Shown here: one piece after another, positions 40,916 to 52,135 of the stretch | How the letters are laid out: each line of letters opens with the position of its first letter | Position numbering within the stretch: the first letter of the stretch is position 1 | Source: Brachionus rotundiformis | Taxonomy: Eukaryota > Rotifera > Eurotatoria > Ploima > Brachionidae | Reading direction: 5' to 3' | NCBI GenBank assembly: GCA_016802295.1 | Contig: JAESIW010000124.1 | Coordinates: 186,001-250,000, forward strand | Length of the DNA stretch: 64,000 nt | Position numbers and translations under genes: made by a program | The notes under the pieces: model-generated | Databases searched by the model: none | Told to the model about the DNA's origin: nothing | Seen by the model: only the letters and a program-made list of their open reading frames with translations

Positions 40916-41905
40916 TTAAAAGTCTGATGTATCTGATTGAATCAAATAATGCTGTGTGTATGATAATTCTCTAAGTTTTCTGGCTGCTTTTTCCGGTGTC
41001 AAATCTCTTTGAGGCTGTGCAAGCATTTCATATCCAACCATGAATTTTTTGACACTAGAGCTGCTTAACAACGGAGGTAAATATGATGCATAAAGCTGCC
41101 AATGGTCTTGAGGCTTGTCTAAATATTTTCAAGAAGGTGCGAAATGAAATCCCATAGTATACGAAAACGAACATTTAAACAAATTATCATATTTAATTAA
41201 CAATTTTTTCATTAACTTTGCTAAATCTTCTTTTTCAAGTTAATTCAGTTGATCAATTCTTGAAACATGTCTTTTTGGCAATAACATGGTTTTACAGTCC
41301 AGTAAGGAACCAGAACTATCCAATTTTCATTTTCTACCACTACACGCTCTTTATTTAAGTATTCAACTAACATTCCTTTTCTGTGCTTTTTGTAAAAACT
41401 GAGCTGACTCTTATCCTCGCGATCAATTTCATTAGGGATAAAATTCGATGCCCAAAGTTGAGAATTAGGATGTGGATTAGAACAACCCATGATTTCGCCC
41501 TTATTTTCAAAAATTTGCACCCAATTGTACTTAGAACACAGTTCTTGGTACATTTCGATCCATTGATGATTTCAGTTATTTTCATAGTTGATAATGTAAG
41601 ATCAGAAAATGGATGAAAGCACATTACTTTACAAGAGCCTTTGGCTGGTTGGCATTTAAATAAATCATTGTTAATTGGATCAGCCGATACTGCATCTTCA
41701 GCCGTAACTCGTATTCAAAAAGAGCAGGAAAATCATTATCAAAAACGTAGGTTTCTCTGTAATCAGAATTTGTTTTTCCATTCGGTCTGGTAACATTGGG
41801 ACACAGTGGATTGGTCGGATCGAAATGAGCACGACTTTTTGGTTCTTCAACTTGACCTTTCCATGGTCACTTGGTACGATGAGGTGAAACCAAAACCCAA
41901 GAAAA
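40916..41905 (-). pseudogene. galT-like: galactose-1-phosphate uridylyltransferase (GALT) pseudogene, intronless
   Basis: Reading leftwards: WVLVSPHRTK, PWKGQVE, DPTNPLCPN, YVFDNDFPALF, VMCFHPFSDLTL, WVQIFENKGEIMGCSNPHP, WASNFIP, LVPYW, LIKYDNLF, MGFH, HWQLYASYLPPLL and KFMVGYEMLAQPQRDLTPE, in the order of class I GALT, the Leloir-pathway enzyme exchanging UMP between UDP-glucose and galactose-1-phosphate. There are several frame changes and stops. The active-site His-Pro-His (GCSNPHPHGQ) has become HPN, losing the nucleophilic His that carries UMP. No introns remain, so it may be a processed copy, or a gene that never had introns. Dead by several independent criteria. Confidence 0.88.
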
Positions 41906-43067
41906 AGATTAAGCAATGTTCTTGAAGCTGGTCTAAATAATAAATAATTTAAAATAAATAATTAAAAAATAATTTTTTTTTTTCTAAATTAAAAATTCAA
42001 AAAAAACTGTATGCAAAACTGCTGTATGATATTTTTAAAAAATATTTGTATTCAACTAAAATCTGCATAAAAGAAAAGTTCAATATTTTAATTTTCTATT
42101 ATAATTTTTTATTTTTGCAAAAAGTTATTTTTTTTGACTAAAAAACAAAAATAAAAATTATCAATTTTAAGTTTAAAACAATGGACGATATTTATTTTTA
42201 CAATCGATAATTATCAAGCATACAAAATGAAAGAAAAAAAGTAAAACACTGAAATATCACATATTTTGAAATGAAGAGCTTAAATTTTCTTATTTAATTT
42301 CTTAAAGAAATTAATTATTTTATAATATCGAGAGCATATAACTCTTGATAGGATGTTATCTTTAATATTATATGCCTATAAAAAACTCTTTTATTATAAT
42401 TCTACTGAAAATTTTAGAGTAAAATTAAAGAAAAATGAATCAAGGAAAAACACAATTTAAGGAATAGTGAGAGCTTGATTGAACCAACGTAAAAAACTGT
42501 TAATGGAATTCAAGAATTTTTTATTTAAAAGTATAAATTTGATTCTTACAAATTTTGAAAAAAATTCAAAAATTTTACTTGAATATTTCAGTGTTTTACT
42601 TTTTTAAATGATCTTATAAAAATTGGTTATTTTTATCATTTATGATAATTTAAAAATTAAATAAACGAAGTCTTAGTTGGTCAAGGACAAAAACTTGTTG
42701 ATTAACCTTAAAATTGAAAAAAATTAATTTCAAAAATTTATAATTGTCTTATAGCATCAACATCAAAACGAATTTCAAAATTCTATTTTAAAACTCATGA
42801 TTTTGAAAAATTAAAAAATTATTATAATAAAATAGAAGAATGCGTTTATTTATTATAACAGCTTTTTTAAATAAAAAAGAGAAGTAAATTTTTTCTTTCT
42901 CAAAAAAATTTAAAAGTAAATTTTTGACTGCAAACATTTTTTAAGAAATTTATTATGCGATTAAAAGATTTCACTCTGACTTTAAATGATAGACTATTAG
43001 TTAAAATAAAAATTTTAAAATTAGTTTTTAGTATTCTTAAGATTAAAATTTTGAATTTGTGTGAAAA
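41906..43067. other. AT-rich region upstream of the kinase
   Basis: No gene is seen. It should contain the kinase promoter. Confidence 0.5.
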
Positions 43068-44722
43068 ATGTCAAATATAATTGAACCATCAGAAATTGAA
43101 CTACTCCAAGAAATTGGTGATGGTTCTTATGCTGGTAAGTAATGTCTTTTATTCAACAAATTTTTACATTTTTTTTTAAAGTCGTTTATAAGAGTACTTA
43201 TAAAGGCGAATTTGTTGCAGTTAAAAAATTTGATGGTTCGTGCCCAGCAAGCTGTAAAAAACAGCTTGAAAATGAAATAAGCATACTTGGAAAACTGAAT
43301 CATCAAAACATTATTAAATTATTTGGCTTTTGTGATCAAAGAAAAAACAATTTTTTAGTATTGGAATACATGGATGGCGGTTCTTTGTTTGATTTGCTTT
43401 CTTCAGACGAGAAGAATATAAGTTCTTGTAAGTTGGTGAACGATATATGCAATGGAATGGAATATTTACATACAAACTCTGTTCTTCATCTGGATCTTAA
43501 GAGCTCGAATGTTATTTTAAATAAAAGTAAAGACCAGGCTAAAATCACAGATTTTGGAATCTCAAGAATATCAACCTTGACCACAATGAATTCTTCAAGT
43601 ATACGCACTAATAGTGCTAGGGGAACATTTAGATGGATGGCACCTGAAGTTAGCAGTGGATTTCCTGGTACGCGCGCATCTGACGTCTGGAGTTTTGGTT
43701 GTATATTGATAGAAATTATGACTAGAAAATTACCATTTTATTCTTTGAATGATCAACAATTATTTGTAGTTCTTCAAAATCAAAAATCAGATTTGCCTAT
43801 TAACATTCAAAATTTTTCAAAAATTTTAGCTGAAATTTTGAGTAAATGCTTGAAAAGAGAACCAAATAAACGGCCTACGTTTAACCAGCTCCATGTTTCT
43901 CTCTCTAAATGCACTCAAAATGACTTCGATTCAAAGAAAATTGATTATGAAACAAATTCAATAACAACTTTAAATGATTTGAATAGATTTATTGAAAATT
44001 TAAAAGAAAATGACGAACATAACAAAGAAAAAGATAGAGAAATTCAAGGTCTAAGAAAAAATTTAAATGAAAGAGAAAAAGATATCTGCTCTATAAACAA
44101 TAATCTTGCAGAGCTTACGAAAAAAGTTAATGAACTGACCATAGAAAATCAAAATACTTACTCAAATCATCAAATTAGACAAACTAGTTCGGTTTTGAGT
44201 CCCCTAGATAGTCCTCCGAATTATTTTTTACAAAATAGATCACTTTGCTCTACTCCAAGTTATGCTTTTTTTAATAGTACTCCAGATACTCCGACGAATT
44301 ATTTTTTACAAAAAAGATCACTTTGCTCTACTCCAAGTTATGCTTTTTTTAATAGTACTCCAGATACTCCTAAGAATTATTTTTTACAAAAAAGATCACT
44401 TTGCTCTACTCCAAGTTATGCTTTTTTTAATAGTACTCCAGATACTCCTACGAATTATTTGTTACAAAAAAGATCACTTTGCTCTACTCCAAGTTATGCT
44501 TTTTTTAATAGTACTCCAGATACTCCTACGAATTATTTTTTACAAAATAGATCATCTTGTTCCACCCCAATAAACACAGTACCTACACATTCTGGAAGAG
44601 ATACGGGTCTTAAATATGTAAGTAATGGTAGCGCAAATGGACGACCAATTTATGAGGGTCCTAAAGGAGGAACTTATTATCTAACTAAAGCTGGGAACAA
44701 AGTTTATGGAAAATTTAATTAA
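43068..44722 (+). CDS. TKL-type protein kinase with tandem repeats and PBCV-basic-adaptor-like tail
   Basis: Exon 1 43068-43134, 47-bp intron 43135-43181 (CTG|GTAAGT ... TTTAAAG), exon 2 43182-44722; 535 residues. Kinase domain about 10-270: glycine loop GDGSYA 17-22, VAVKK with Lys37, catalytic HLDLKSSN 125-132 with Leu where most kinases have Arg (a non-RD kinase), DFG 146-148, GTFRWMAPE. GTFRWMAPE and HxDLKSSN point to the tyrosine-kinase-like/MLK group. A coiled coil spans about 275-345. Four copies of a 26-residue Ser/Thr/Pro repeat plus a partial fifth follow. The C-terminus GRPIYEGPKGGTYYLT...NKVYGKF matches the pattern of the PBCV-specific basic adaptor domain of chlorovirus proteins. 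Confidence 0.88.
43135..43181 (+). other. 47-bp intron of the kinase gene
   Basis: GTAAGT donor, TTTTTAAAG acceptor. Splicing rebuilds the Val-Val-Tyr-Lys of the glycine loop (G + TC), without which the kinase lacks its N-lobe start. Confidence 0.9.
44219..44565 (+). repeat. 78-bp tandem repeat in the kinase gene
   Basis: Units begin at 44219, 44297, 44375 and 44453, with a partial unit at 44531. They are nearly identical at the DNA level and each encodes 26 residues (NYFLQKRSLCSTPSYAFF plus a TPDT linker). The low divergence shows recent expansion and predicts length variation between individuals. Confidence 0.95.
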
Positions 44723-45673
44723 AAGAACAAATTTAGATTCAGAAAAATTTATATTTCTATTGACAATAATATTATTCTAATCACATTTAATTTAAATTGA
44801 TGTAGATTTTTTTAATTCATTTATTCTTTTTAAAATCAATTCAGAACTTAAAATTGTTTTAGTTAATATTTTTAAATTTTATATAGATTATTTTTGCTTA
44901 TATTTAATTTAATTACCGATTAAAACATAGGATGATTTTGGGGAAAAAAGTTTCTAATTTAGAAGCTATCCAATTATAAACATTATGGTCATATACCGTA
45001 AAAAAAAATTAAAATACCACTCAGTAGCATTCATTAAATATTATGAAATAAAGCACTGTAATGATGTGGTTTAACTTGGGTATTTTTATTTGGATAAATT
45101 CTATAATCGAGTAATATAGTACTTCAACATAAGATTTATGAAAATAATCAGATAAAACCTTGTCAACGAATATTTAATAAAGATAATTTCAATTCTTCAA
45201 TTAGAAATTTAAATTATAATTAAATTTAATTTAATGTTTAGAAATTGTTGAAATTTAGTGTTCAGAAAATCATTTATTTAATTTATTTTTATTATTTTAC
45301 AAATTAATATTTGAATTTTTCAAAAGTTTCTATTTAATTATCTAAAAATAACAGGGACTGATAAATTAATAAATATAAAATAAATAACAATTGTTTATAG
45401 TAGTTTAAAAGAGATAGCTTTTATAGCTTACTTCAATCTTAACATGATTAAACTTTATTCAAGGTTCTAGAAAATAATTAACAAAAAGACTGATCGAAGA
45501 ATATTTAAGAGGTTTAGAAACAATATTTATATCTAATCTTACCTCATTGTGTAGCTGTTACTTGACTATTGAAAAATTTTTTAGTCTTTCTAGCTCTTAT
45601 TAAACATATAATCATTAGACAGGCTTCTTTTATTGATAATTCAGAATCATCATTAAGACTTAAAAAAAATTTT
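44723..45673. other. AT-rich intergenic region
   Basis: No gene or repeat that I can support. Confidence 0.45.
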
Positions 45674-46075
45674 TTATTTTTTAAAGTAAAAAAATTTAGC
45701 TTTTATCTTTTGGTTCTGATTTTTATATTCAAAACTTTCTTCAAATGAAGAATTTTGAAACTTTTCGACTATTTCTTCTCCCAGACTATTGAGGTCATTC
45801 ATAAGTTCTTCGTTATTTAGCTCTTTATTGTTAGCAATTCCAGGATCTGTCAAATTTATCATATATTTCGGTTGCTCAATCTAATTTTGATTAGCTTTTT
45901 TTTTTATAAAAATACGATATAGGTTTTTTTTGAAATTTCTTTATTCTCTGTTTTTCAATGCAAGGATTAATCTGGTCGACAACGGTTTTTTGTGTTTTTG
46001 TATATCTAAATTGAAAGACACTTTCATTGTCATCACTCGTATCGTAATTAAGTTTTGTCTTTTACCCACTCATAT
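45674..46075 (-). CDS. hypothetical acidic protein, uncertain gene model
   Basis: Two coding-looking minus-strand stretches. Around 46050-45920 is a frame with NYDTSDDNESVFQF and VVDQINPCIEKQR. At 45880-45674 is a Glu/Asn-rich frame (LNNEELMNDLNSLGEEIVEKF), preceded by AAAATTAG, a possible acceptor. The phases do not fit with the only nearby donor, so either an exon is missing or the gene is decayed. No domain is recognised. Confidence 0.3.
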
Positions 46076-46259
46076 TTAATATTTTTTAAAACTTTTTTGA
46101 AAAATAACTCCATCAAAATAAATATCCATTTTAATCTGTTTGATTAAGCTATTAAGCTAGTTTCTTTTGTTTTAAAAAATTTTGTTTCTAAACTCATAAA
46201 TTTTTAATTTATTTTCAACATTTTATTTTCAAATTAGATAAAATATTAATTTTAACTAA

Positions 46260-47135
46260 AATGACTCCAACAAATTATACCGGTTAGTCAGCATCAAATC
46301 GACAATCTCAGAGTAGTTTTTATCTGTTGTGTTTAAGTTTGTTTTTACTCATTTGATTTTTTTAGCCGGTGAAAATGTTACAAAGCCTGTCCTTGATAAA
46401 CCTGCGGTTTTGAAAATGAGGAAGAATGTCTCTAATGTCCAAAAAGCATCACAAAACAAAGTTAAATTTAAATAAAGTTAAAAATTTAAATTTTTTGATT
46501 TTAATTTTAGGTATATCATCTATTTTGAATGATATTAGTTCTAAATTTGAAGGCTTTAGACTAACTGTTGGGAGCTTTCAAAAAACAGTTGATACTATTC
46601 AAAATTTAGTTAATACCATTAAAGCCCAAATCACCTTCATGGCTGAAAGACAGACTGAAACAATTGAAAAAATAGATCGCAATTTTGGTTGTGTATTTGA
46701 TAAATTTGAGACTTTGGAGCGCGAGCAAGCTCAACCAGTTCCCAATCCAGCAAACAATGCAGTTTTCACCGAAGACATGATTTCTCAAGCTAAAGATCAG
46801 TATCTTATTGATCTTACAGTGCCTTTGTTATTTTTTAAAATTTTAGTTTTGAGTTAATTTTTTATTTGAAGATTTACAATGGCAAAAATGTATTGACATT
46901 GATACCGTTCAATCGTCAAAGTGTCAATATATACGGTATTATGATTTTTTTTATGCGCTATTTGAAAAAACTAAAAACTATTGAGGCCTATGTCGACCAT
47001 TGGGATAGTATTGTCAAGTCACTTCGTCAGAATTGTCTTGACATTAGAAAAGAGTTAAGCCAAGTCCGTGAGCAAACGAAAAACAAATACGATAAATCAA
47101 CACCTCATCAACAACACTACCGCTCGTTTAGATAA
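46260..47135 (+). pseudogene. hypothetical coiled-coil protein locus, interrupted
   Basis: A short exon at 46260-46281 (MTPTNYT) ends at CCG|GTTAGT and joins in frame to 46364 (TTTTTAG|CC) to continue GENVTKPVLDKPAVL. The main open part at 46512-46857 is amphipathic (ISSILNDISSKFEGFRLTVGSF, TVDTIQNLVNTIKAQITFMAERQTETIEKID), predicted coiled coil. A third part at 46866-47135 reads DHWDSIVKSLRQN..RKELSQVREQTKNKY. No GT donor puts parts two and three in phase with the first, and part three needs a frameshift near 46975. I treat it as a decayed gene; an active gene with unusual splicing is possible. Confidence 0.4.
46992..47033. repeat. 42-bp direct repeat, copy 1
   Basis: GTCGACCATTGGGATAGTAT and the following 22 bases recur exactly at 48486-48527. 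Copy 1 lies in the coiled-coil locus. Confidence 0.9.
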
Positions 47136-47268
47136 TCATGCGTTTTATTCTATGTATATAAATTAAATATTGTCTTAAATAAAATCAAACAAACTAGTTA
47201 GTCAAATAATAAATTACTACACTTTTACACGAATCTCTAAGCCTCTTTATTAGGCCAGTTCTTTGAAC

Positions 47269-47422
47269 TTAACCATCTTTGATTGATCTTGTTGTCACAG
47301 GCGTACTTTGAATGCTTGGCACTGTTGTTGAAGAAACACTAGATTCACTAGAAGAACTAGATAGCGGATCAATAATTGTTGAGTTAATAGCTTTTTTTTT
47401 TGAATTTGTTTGAGATATTAAA
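47269..47422 (-). CDS. possible terminal exon, Ser/Thr-rich
   Basis: After TTTTCAAG (acceptor-like) the minus strand is open through INSTIIDPLSSSSSESSVSST and TVPSIQSTPVTTRSIKDG to TAA 47271-47269. The codons look natural for a low-complexity linker, but no upstream exon can be joined with confidence and no domain is recognised. Confidence 0.25.
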
Positions 47423-47788
47423 CTTGAAAATAATTTTTAATATAAGTAACTGCTTCATTTTTTATCTTGGAACGTTAATTGAGACTATCTAATTATAGAG
47501 TGTATACCCTTTGCCGTTAAGAAGTATTTAGCATGGGTAAATAAGGTTAAATGAAATAATAGTGAGGGACCGCCTGATTGAAATGATCTGATTAAGGTGG
47601 AGCTTTTTTGAAACAAATCAATCAACAAAACAAAATAAACTACTCCGAATAAAGAAATTTTATATAAGAAAGCTTATGTTATAAACCTTTATAATTATAC
47701 AGTGTTTGTCCGGACCTGTTAGGATCTGGTGGTTCACGATTATAAAAAAAAAGATAAATAAGAGTATATGAGAGAAATAATAACTTTA

Positions 47789-48260
47789 TTAATAAATGGC
47801 CACTTCTAGCCTAAACAAATAATAAGGAACTATTGGAAAAATTGACTCACGTGGCGATTGTTTTAAGTCAGACAGTTGATCCCAATTCACCGTGATTTTG
47901 AATTTCACTGTATTTGTGAATTTGTCACACAATTGTCTTTTGGAGCTGACGAAGCCTTTGATTGGTTCATTGCGGCACGCATCCACATTTATGACAAAAT
48001 TAACGTTGGCTGACGCTGAGCCACTGCTTGTTTAGATAGAAGTCGGCATGTGAGGCCTCCTTTTTATAAGAAGAATTGTCCAATACACCATGATCAAAGT
48101 GATGATTAAAATCAATAATTCCCTTGGTTTTGTGACGATTGTTGTCTTTCCAAATTGGATTGATTTTGTCCATGTGGTGATTAATTGAGATATCCATTTC
48201 TCATAAATTGACTCTGACTTATAAAATTTGAAACGCATGTGTTTCACACGTGACAGCAAA
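47789..48260 (-). pseudogene. unidentified ORF pair separated by a frameshift
   Basis: The minus strand from about 48197 reads ISINHHMDKINPIWKDNN and HFDHGVLDNSSYKKEASH, then shifts frame near 48010 into NVNFVINVDACRNEPIKGF and KRQLCDKFTNTVKFKITVNW, ending at 47789. Composition is gene-like and richer than the surroundings. Upstream (48434-48219) an overlapping frame has a strongly hydrophobic segment that could be a signal or membrane segment. I do not recognise the protein. Confidence 0.35.
47795..47831. repeat. about 37-bp direct repeat, copies at 47795 and 48287
   Basis: AAATGGCCACTTCTAGCCTA with the following CAAATAATAAGGAAC recurs, with one or two changes, at about 48287-48325. The two copies flank the unidentified ORF pair. 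Confidence 0.75.
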
Positions 48261-48485
48261 ACTCCATAATAATATTGTACATGCGATAAATGGCCACTTC
48301 TTGCCTAAACAAATAATAAGGAACAAAATATATAAAGTAGAAAAATTAGTGGAAATAACAAGAATAACAATAATAAAAAAAAAACCAGAGTCTAATGTTT
48401 TACACCGAGTTTTAACTAGTAATATGCTACGCATATTCGATCATAGTAAAGCACTGTGAAACTATAGACTTAAAAGTTGGCTTGA

Positions 48486-48527
48486 GTCGACCATTGGGAT
48501 AGTATTGTCAAGTCACTTCGTCAGAAT
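48486..48527. repeat. 42-bp direct repeat, copy 2
   Basis: Exact copy of 46992-47033, here outside any open frame. Confidence 0.9.
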
Positions 48528-51500
48528 CAATAACTACAACACTTAGACTATATTCAAATTTTTGCCTTTTAAATTTAAAATTTTTATTAATGGTATTTCT
48601 GAATAAAAGCCAATTTAATAAAAATCATGTAAAACTAATTAATAATTGAAATATCCTGAATTTCTGTTGGGAGTATTCAAGAAAAGTTGTTATTTTGTTA
48701 AAATATTTTATTAAATAATCTATTTAATATTAATGATCACTCTTTATCAAGAGTAAGCTTATTAAAAACTAATGGAAATATAAAGTTATTTTATAATAAC
48801 AGAACATAGAGTGAGTGAATATAGATAAAACGGAAATAAAACATTTTACTACAAATGACGATATGATAAAATTTCTATTAAATTTAATTTTAATTTTAAA
48901 TTTAAATTTAAACAGAAAGGAAAGAATCTAAAAATATAACGTTAATAATAGTTGTAGTTAATTACAATAAATAAGGAAGAAGGAGTCTAGTTGTAGTGTA
49001 ATGGTGTATAAAATTATTCAAAGAGATGTCAAAGAGACTATAAAATCTTATTGTACTTATTGTTTATTAAGCTATTATGTTATGATTAATTATTTTTAAA
49101 AATCATAATAACTTTGATAAAATAAAAAAAATACGTCAAGCAATCGATTTAGTAATAAAATTTATAAAATAATGCTTTAAAAACATTATTAAATAGATTA
49201 TGCTCAAAAGACAATTACACCATACATTTTATTCTTTAAATCCTGAATGACAGCAAAGATAAATTTTGTACAATAAATCATTTATATTTGATTAATTAAT
49301 GTTATTTTTTAATCATGTTCACAAAGTGAATTTTTAATTTTATTTTAATCAATGAAGTGTTTTTTTCATCTCTTTGTTAATCTACTTCAAAATGTGAAGC
49401 TATACGCAAAACCATATACTTTGGAATCCCAAGAGTATAGGATTTTGTATAATTTAAATTTTAGTCTGTCCATGATTAATGCTTGGATGGCAATCAATGG
49501 CACCATCCTGCAAAATTAAAGCTTCTGTCCTGGTATTTACATTATTGGATTTGGCGAGAATTTTATTTCTTGAACAATGGTTTTTGTTTTTTATTCAGAA
49601 CATTTATTAATTTTGGAAGTGGGGGATAAATTAAAAACTAATTAGTTTTATTAGTGAATATATATTTCCTGTCTAAGAGATCTAAGGGAAAGGATATAAA
49701 ATAACTCGTATTGAAATTTATTAATAAAATTGAAGATAATTTTTTGTTATATGAATACGAATGTGGTTTATATGAATAGAATAAATAAATTTAAAATATT
49801 TAATTAAGTTTAATTTGATTGAAACTAATCATAATACTAAGTAATCGATTGATTCAAATTAATTACTTTTTTTTATTTAAATTGTCAAAGAACAGTCCGC
49901 GGGACATTTTTTAATGAACAAACGAGATTATCTTTTATCAAATAAGTTAAATCTATTTTATAATATTTATATATTTTTTAGATGCATGATAATTGGATGA
50001 TTTATTTAAGGTAAGATAAGGAAAATGATTTACTTCTTTTTCATAAGTACCAGGTAAATCATAGAGATGATGTAAACAGATGAATAAACTTTGAATTATT
50101 AAAATAATTATATTTTTATTGACAATTTTCAATCCAAGGATTAGTTCTGATTTTGGACACATTTATAATTACACAATAAAATGTTTTGTAATAAGCTTTT
50201 ATACAAAAAAGATAGTTTAGAATGATAGTTATTAATCTTATTAACAAACGAAAGCATTTTTTAAAATTTATTGAATATTAGCTTCCTGATAAAATTTAAT
50301 TATCCAAGCTTTGTTTAATTTTCATATAAACAATTAAAGATAGCTTGGATAGATAGGTTTTATTCAAAACCAAGTAATTTTGCACTTGAATAGTACTTTT
50401 ATTTGATTATACTGAATTGGTTGAGAAAAGAGCGTTTATTTTATACATTTTTTTACAAAAAAAATTAAACTTGTTAAGTTTAGATACATGGCGAAATCAT
50501 ATTCTTCTAAATTTATTTTGCCAAAAGCACCATCTCATCTAGAATTGCTTTATAATTTAAAATTCAGACTAATACTTTGAGATATTAGATAATGTTCTTT
50601 AAAATCTGCAGATTGGCTACAATCAATATCTTATAAAGTTAAAATGTAAGCAATGCATTTTTTTAAAGTCCAAAAATTTATATCTAAATGGAACGAGCTG
50701 ATAAAGGTTTTATGCTCCAAATCCTTGGAACAAGTTAAAAGTATGTTACAATTAAAGCTAAGCTAATTTAAGTCAAGAAAATGAATCATAGTTAGCTTAT
50801 AAGAATAGATATTTATTCCTTTAGAAGTACATTCTTAAAGTTAGGTAAACTTAGTGAAGCTTGCTTTTTACCAAAACACAGATAAGATAGTAATCAAATA
50901 TGTAACAGGTTAGTAGACTCAAAAAGCATGAAATCAAAGTTAGCAGAATGCGCAGTAGCTTGGTAGTGCCAAGGGGGATAAATATTTTATGTAAAAAATT
51001 TTATCGAAATACTGAGGACAACCAAGAACTGGTGGAGCGCAAAAAGTGACTTTGTTCAAGTCAAAAATTGAGAAGATAAGATCAAAATTAGTTTTTTTTA
51101 TTCTAAGAATTTAAAAGTAAAAGTAAAAGTAGCAGTGAAACTTAAATCTTTGGCAATCCTGATTCTTTTTTAGCATTTAGGTTATTTTCATTCTACCATA
51201 GTTTCTAAGAGTAAACTCTACCAACTAGATGAATAAAGTATGTACCGTGGCGGTGACAATAACTGTTCTCGATGTTTTAGAACATATTCAATTTCAATTG
51301 GTCTGGTCTTACTCCATTAATAGCATAAGCATGCATAGACTTGGTTAATTTGCGTTGCACCATGAGCTACATAAATTCAAGCTATTAAAATACAAATAAA
51401 GTATGAGAAAATATATGTATCATATTTTAAAGTAAAATTATTCTATTTAGAACACTATTTGAACAAAAAAATTCCATAAATAAATCAAAGCCTCTTGGAA

Positions 51501-51985
51501 GGCTTTTGCCAAAAGACCAATTGTTACATTCCTCTAAAGAAGTCCATTTCCATGGGTTTTTTTACAAATGATCCACAGTCCAGATCTTTATTCCTTTATA
51601 AGTACACTCTTTCAAAATACTGTTTTACATTTGAAGCAACTTTTTTGGTCGTTCAATGAAGATAAATTTCCTTCTTATTGTTTCAGGACTTAATTCTCAG
51701 TCAAAACAATATTTTATTTCAGCAATGACTATTTAAAAAGTGTCTTGGCTATTAGCTTTTTGTTTTTTTTGGAAGTTACTTCTCAGCTTACTGAAAACTA
51801 CTGAAAACTGCATTTTCACTGAAAAATTCATATAATATTTTTCTTTGTTCAGACAATAGAAAGAAATAAATAGATTAAGAAACTGTTTTCATCGAGGATC
51901 GACATTTTCCTTTAATTAACAAAGATAAGTCGTCTAAATGAAATAAAAAAATTATATAAAATTCTTTTTTATTGACAAAGACTTA
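48528..51985. other. AT-rich non-coding region
   Basis: No supported gene. More mixed-composition patches at 49395-49560, 51225-51390 and 51480-51720 may be old transposon pieces, but none shows a diagnostic motif. Confidence 0.4.
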
Positions 51986-51989
51986 TTTT

Positions 51990-52135
51990 TATTAATAGAA
52001 AAATTTTTTCAAAGAAAGCCTGTAGTCATTCAAAGAAAGATTCACAGTCTTACCCAAAATATCCCAAAAGTTCAGCTCTGAATCACCTTAATATTAGAAT
52101 CCGGACTAAAGTGTTACATTAACATGCTAACACAA
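51990..52135 (-). pseudogene. possible LINE C-terminal end, left of the inverted-repeat element
   Basis: The minus strand has a degraded NFWDILGKTV..SLNDYRLSLKKF stretch resembling the WN.LP..VV...NSFK end of CR1-type polymerases. With the fragment at 54362-54580 it would form one LINE split by the element at 52136-54359. The match is weak. Confidence 0.3.

Noticed and set aside
44262..44573. 103-residue repetitive plus-strand frame
   Set aside because: Out-of-frame reading of the 78-bp repeat inside the kinase gene.
49395..49560. possible FLYWCH or zinc-finger fragment on the minus strand
   Set aside because: About 40 open codons with one Cys-His pair. The spacing does not match FLYWCH or other fingers well enough to call.
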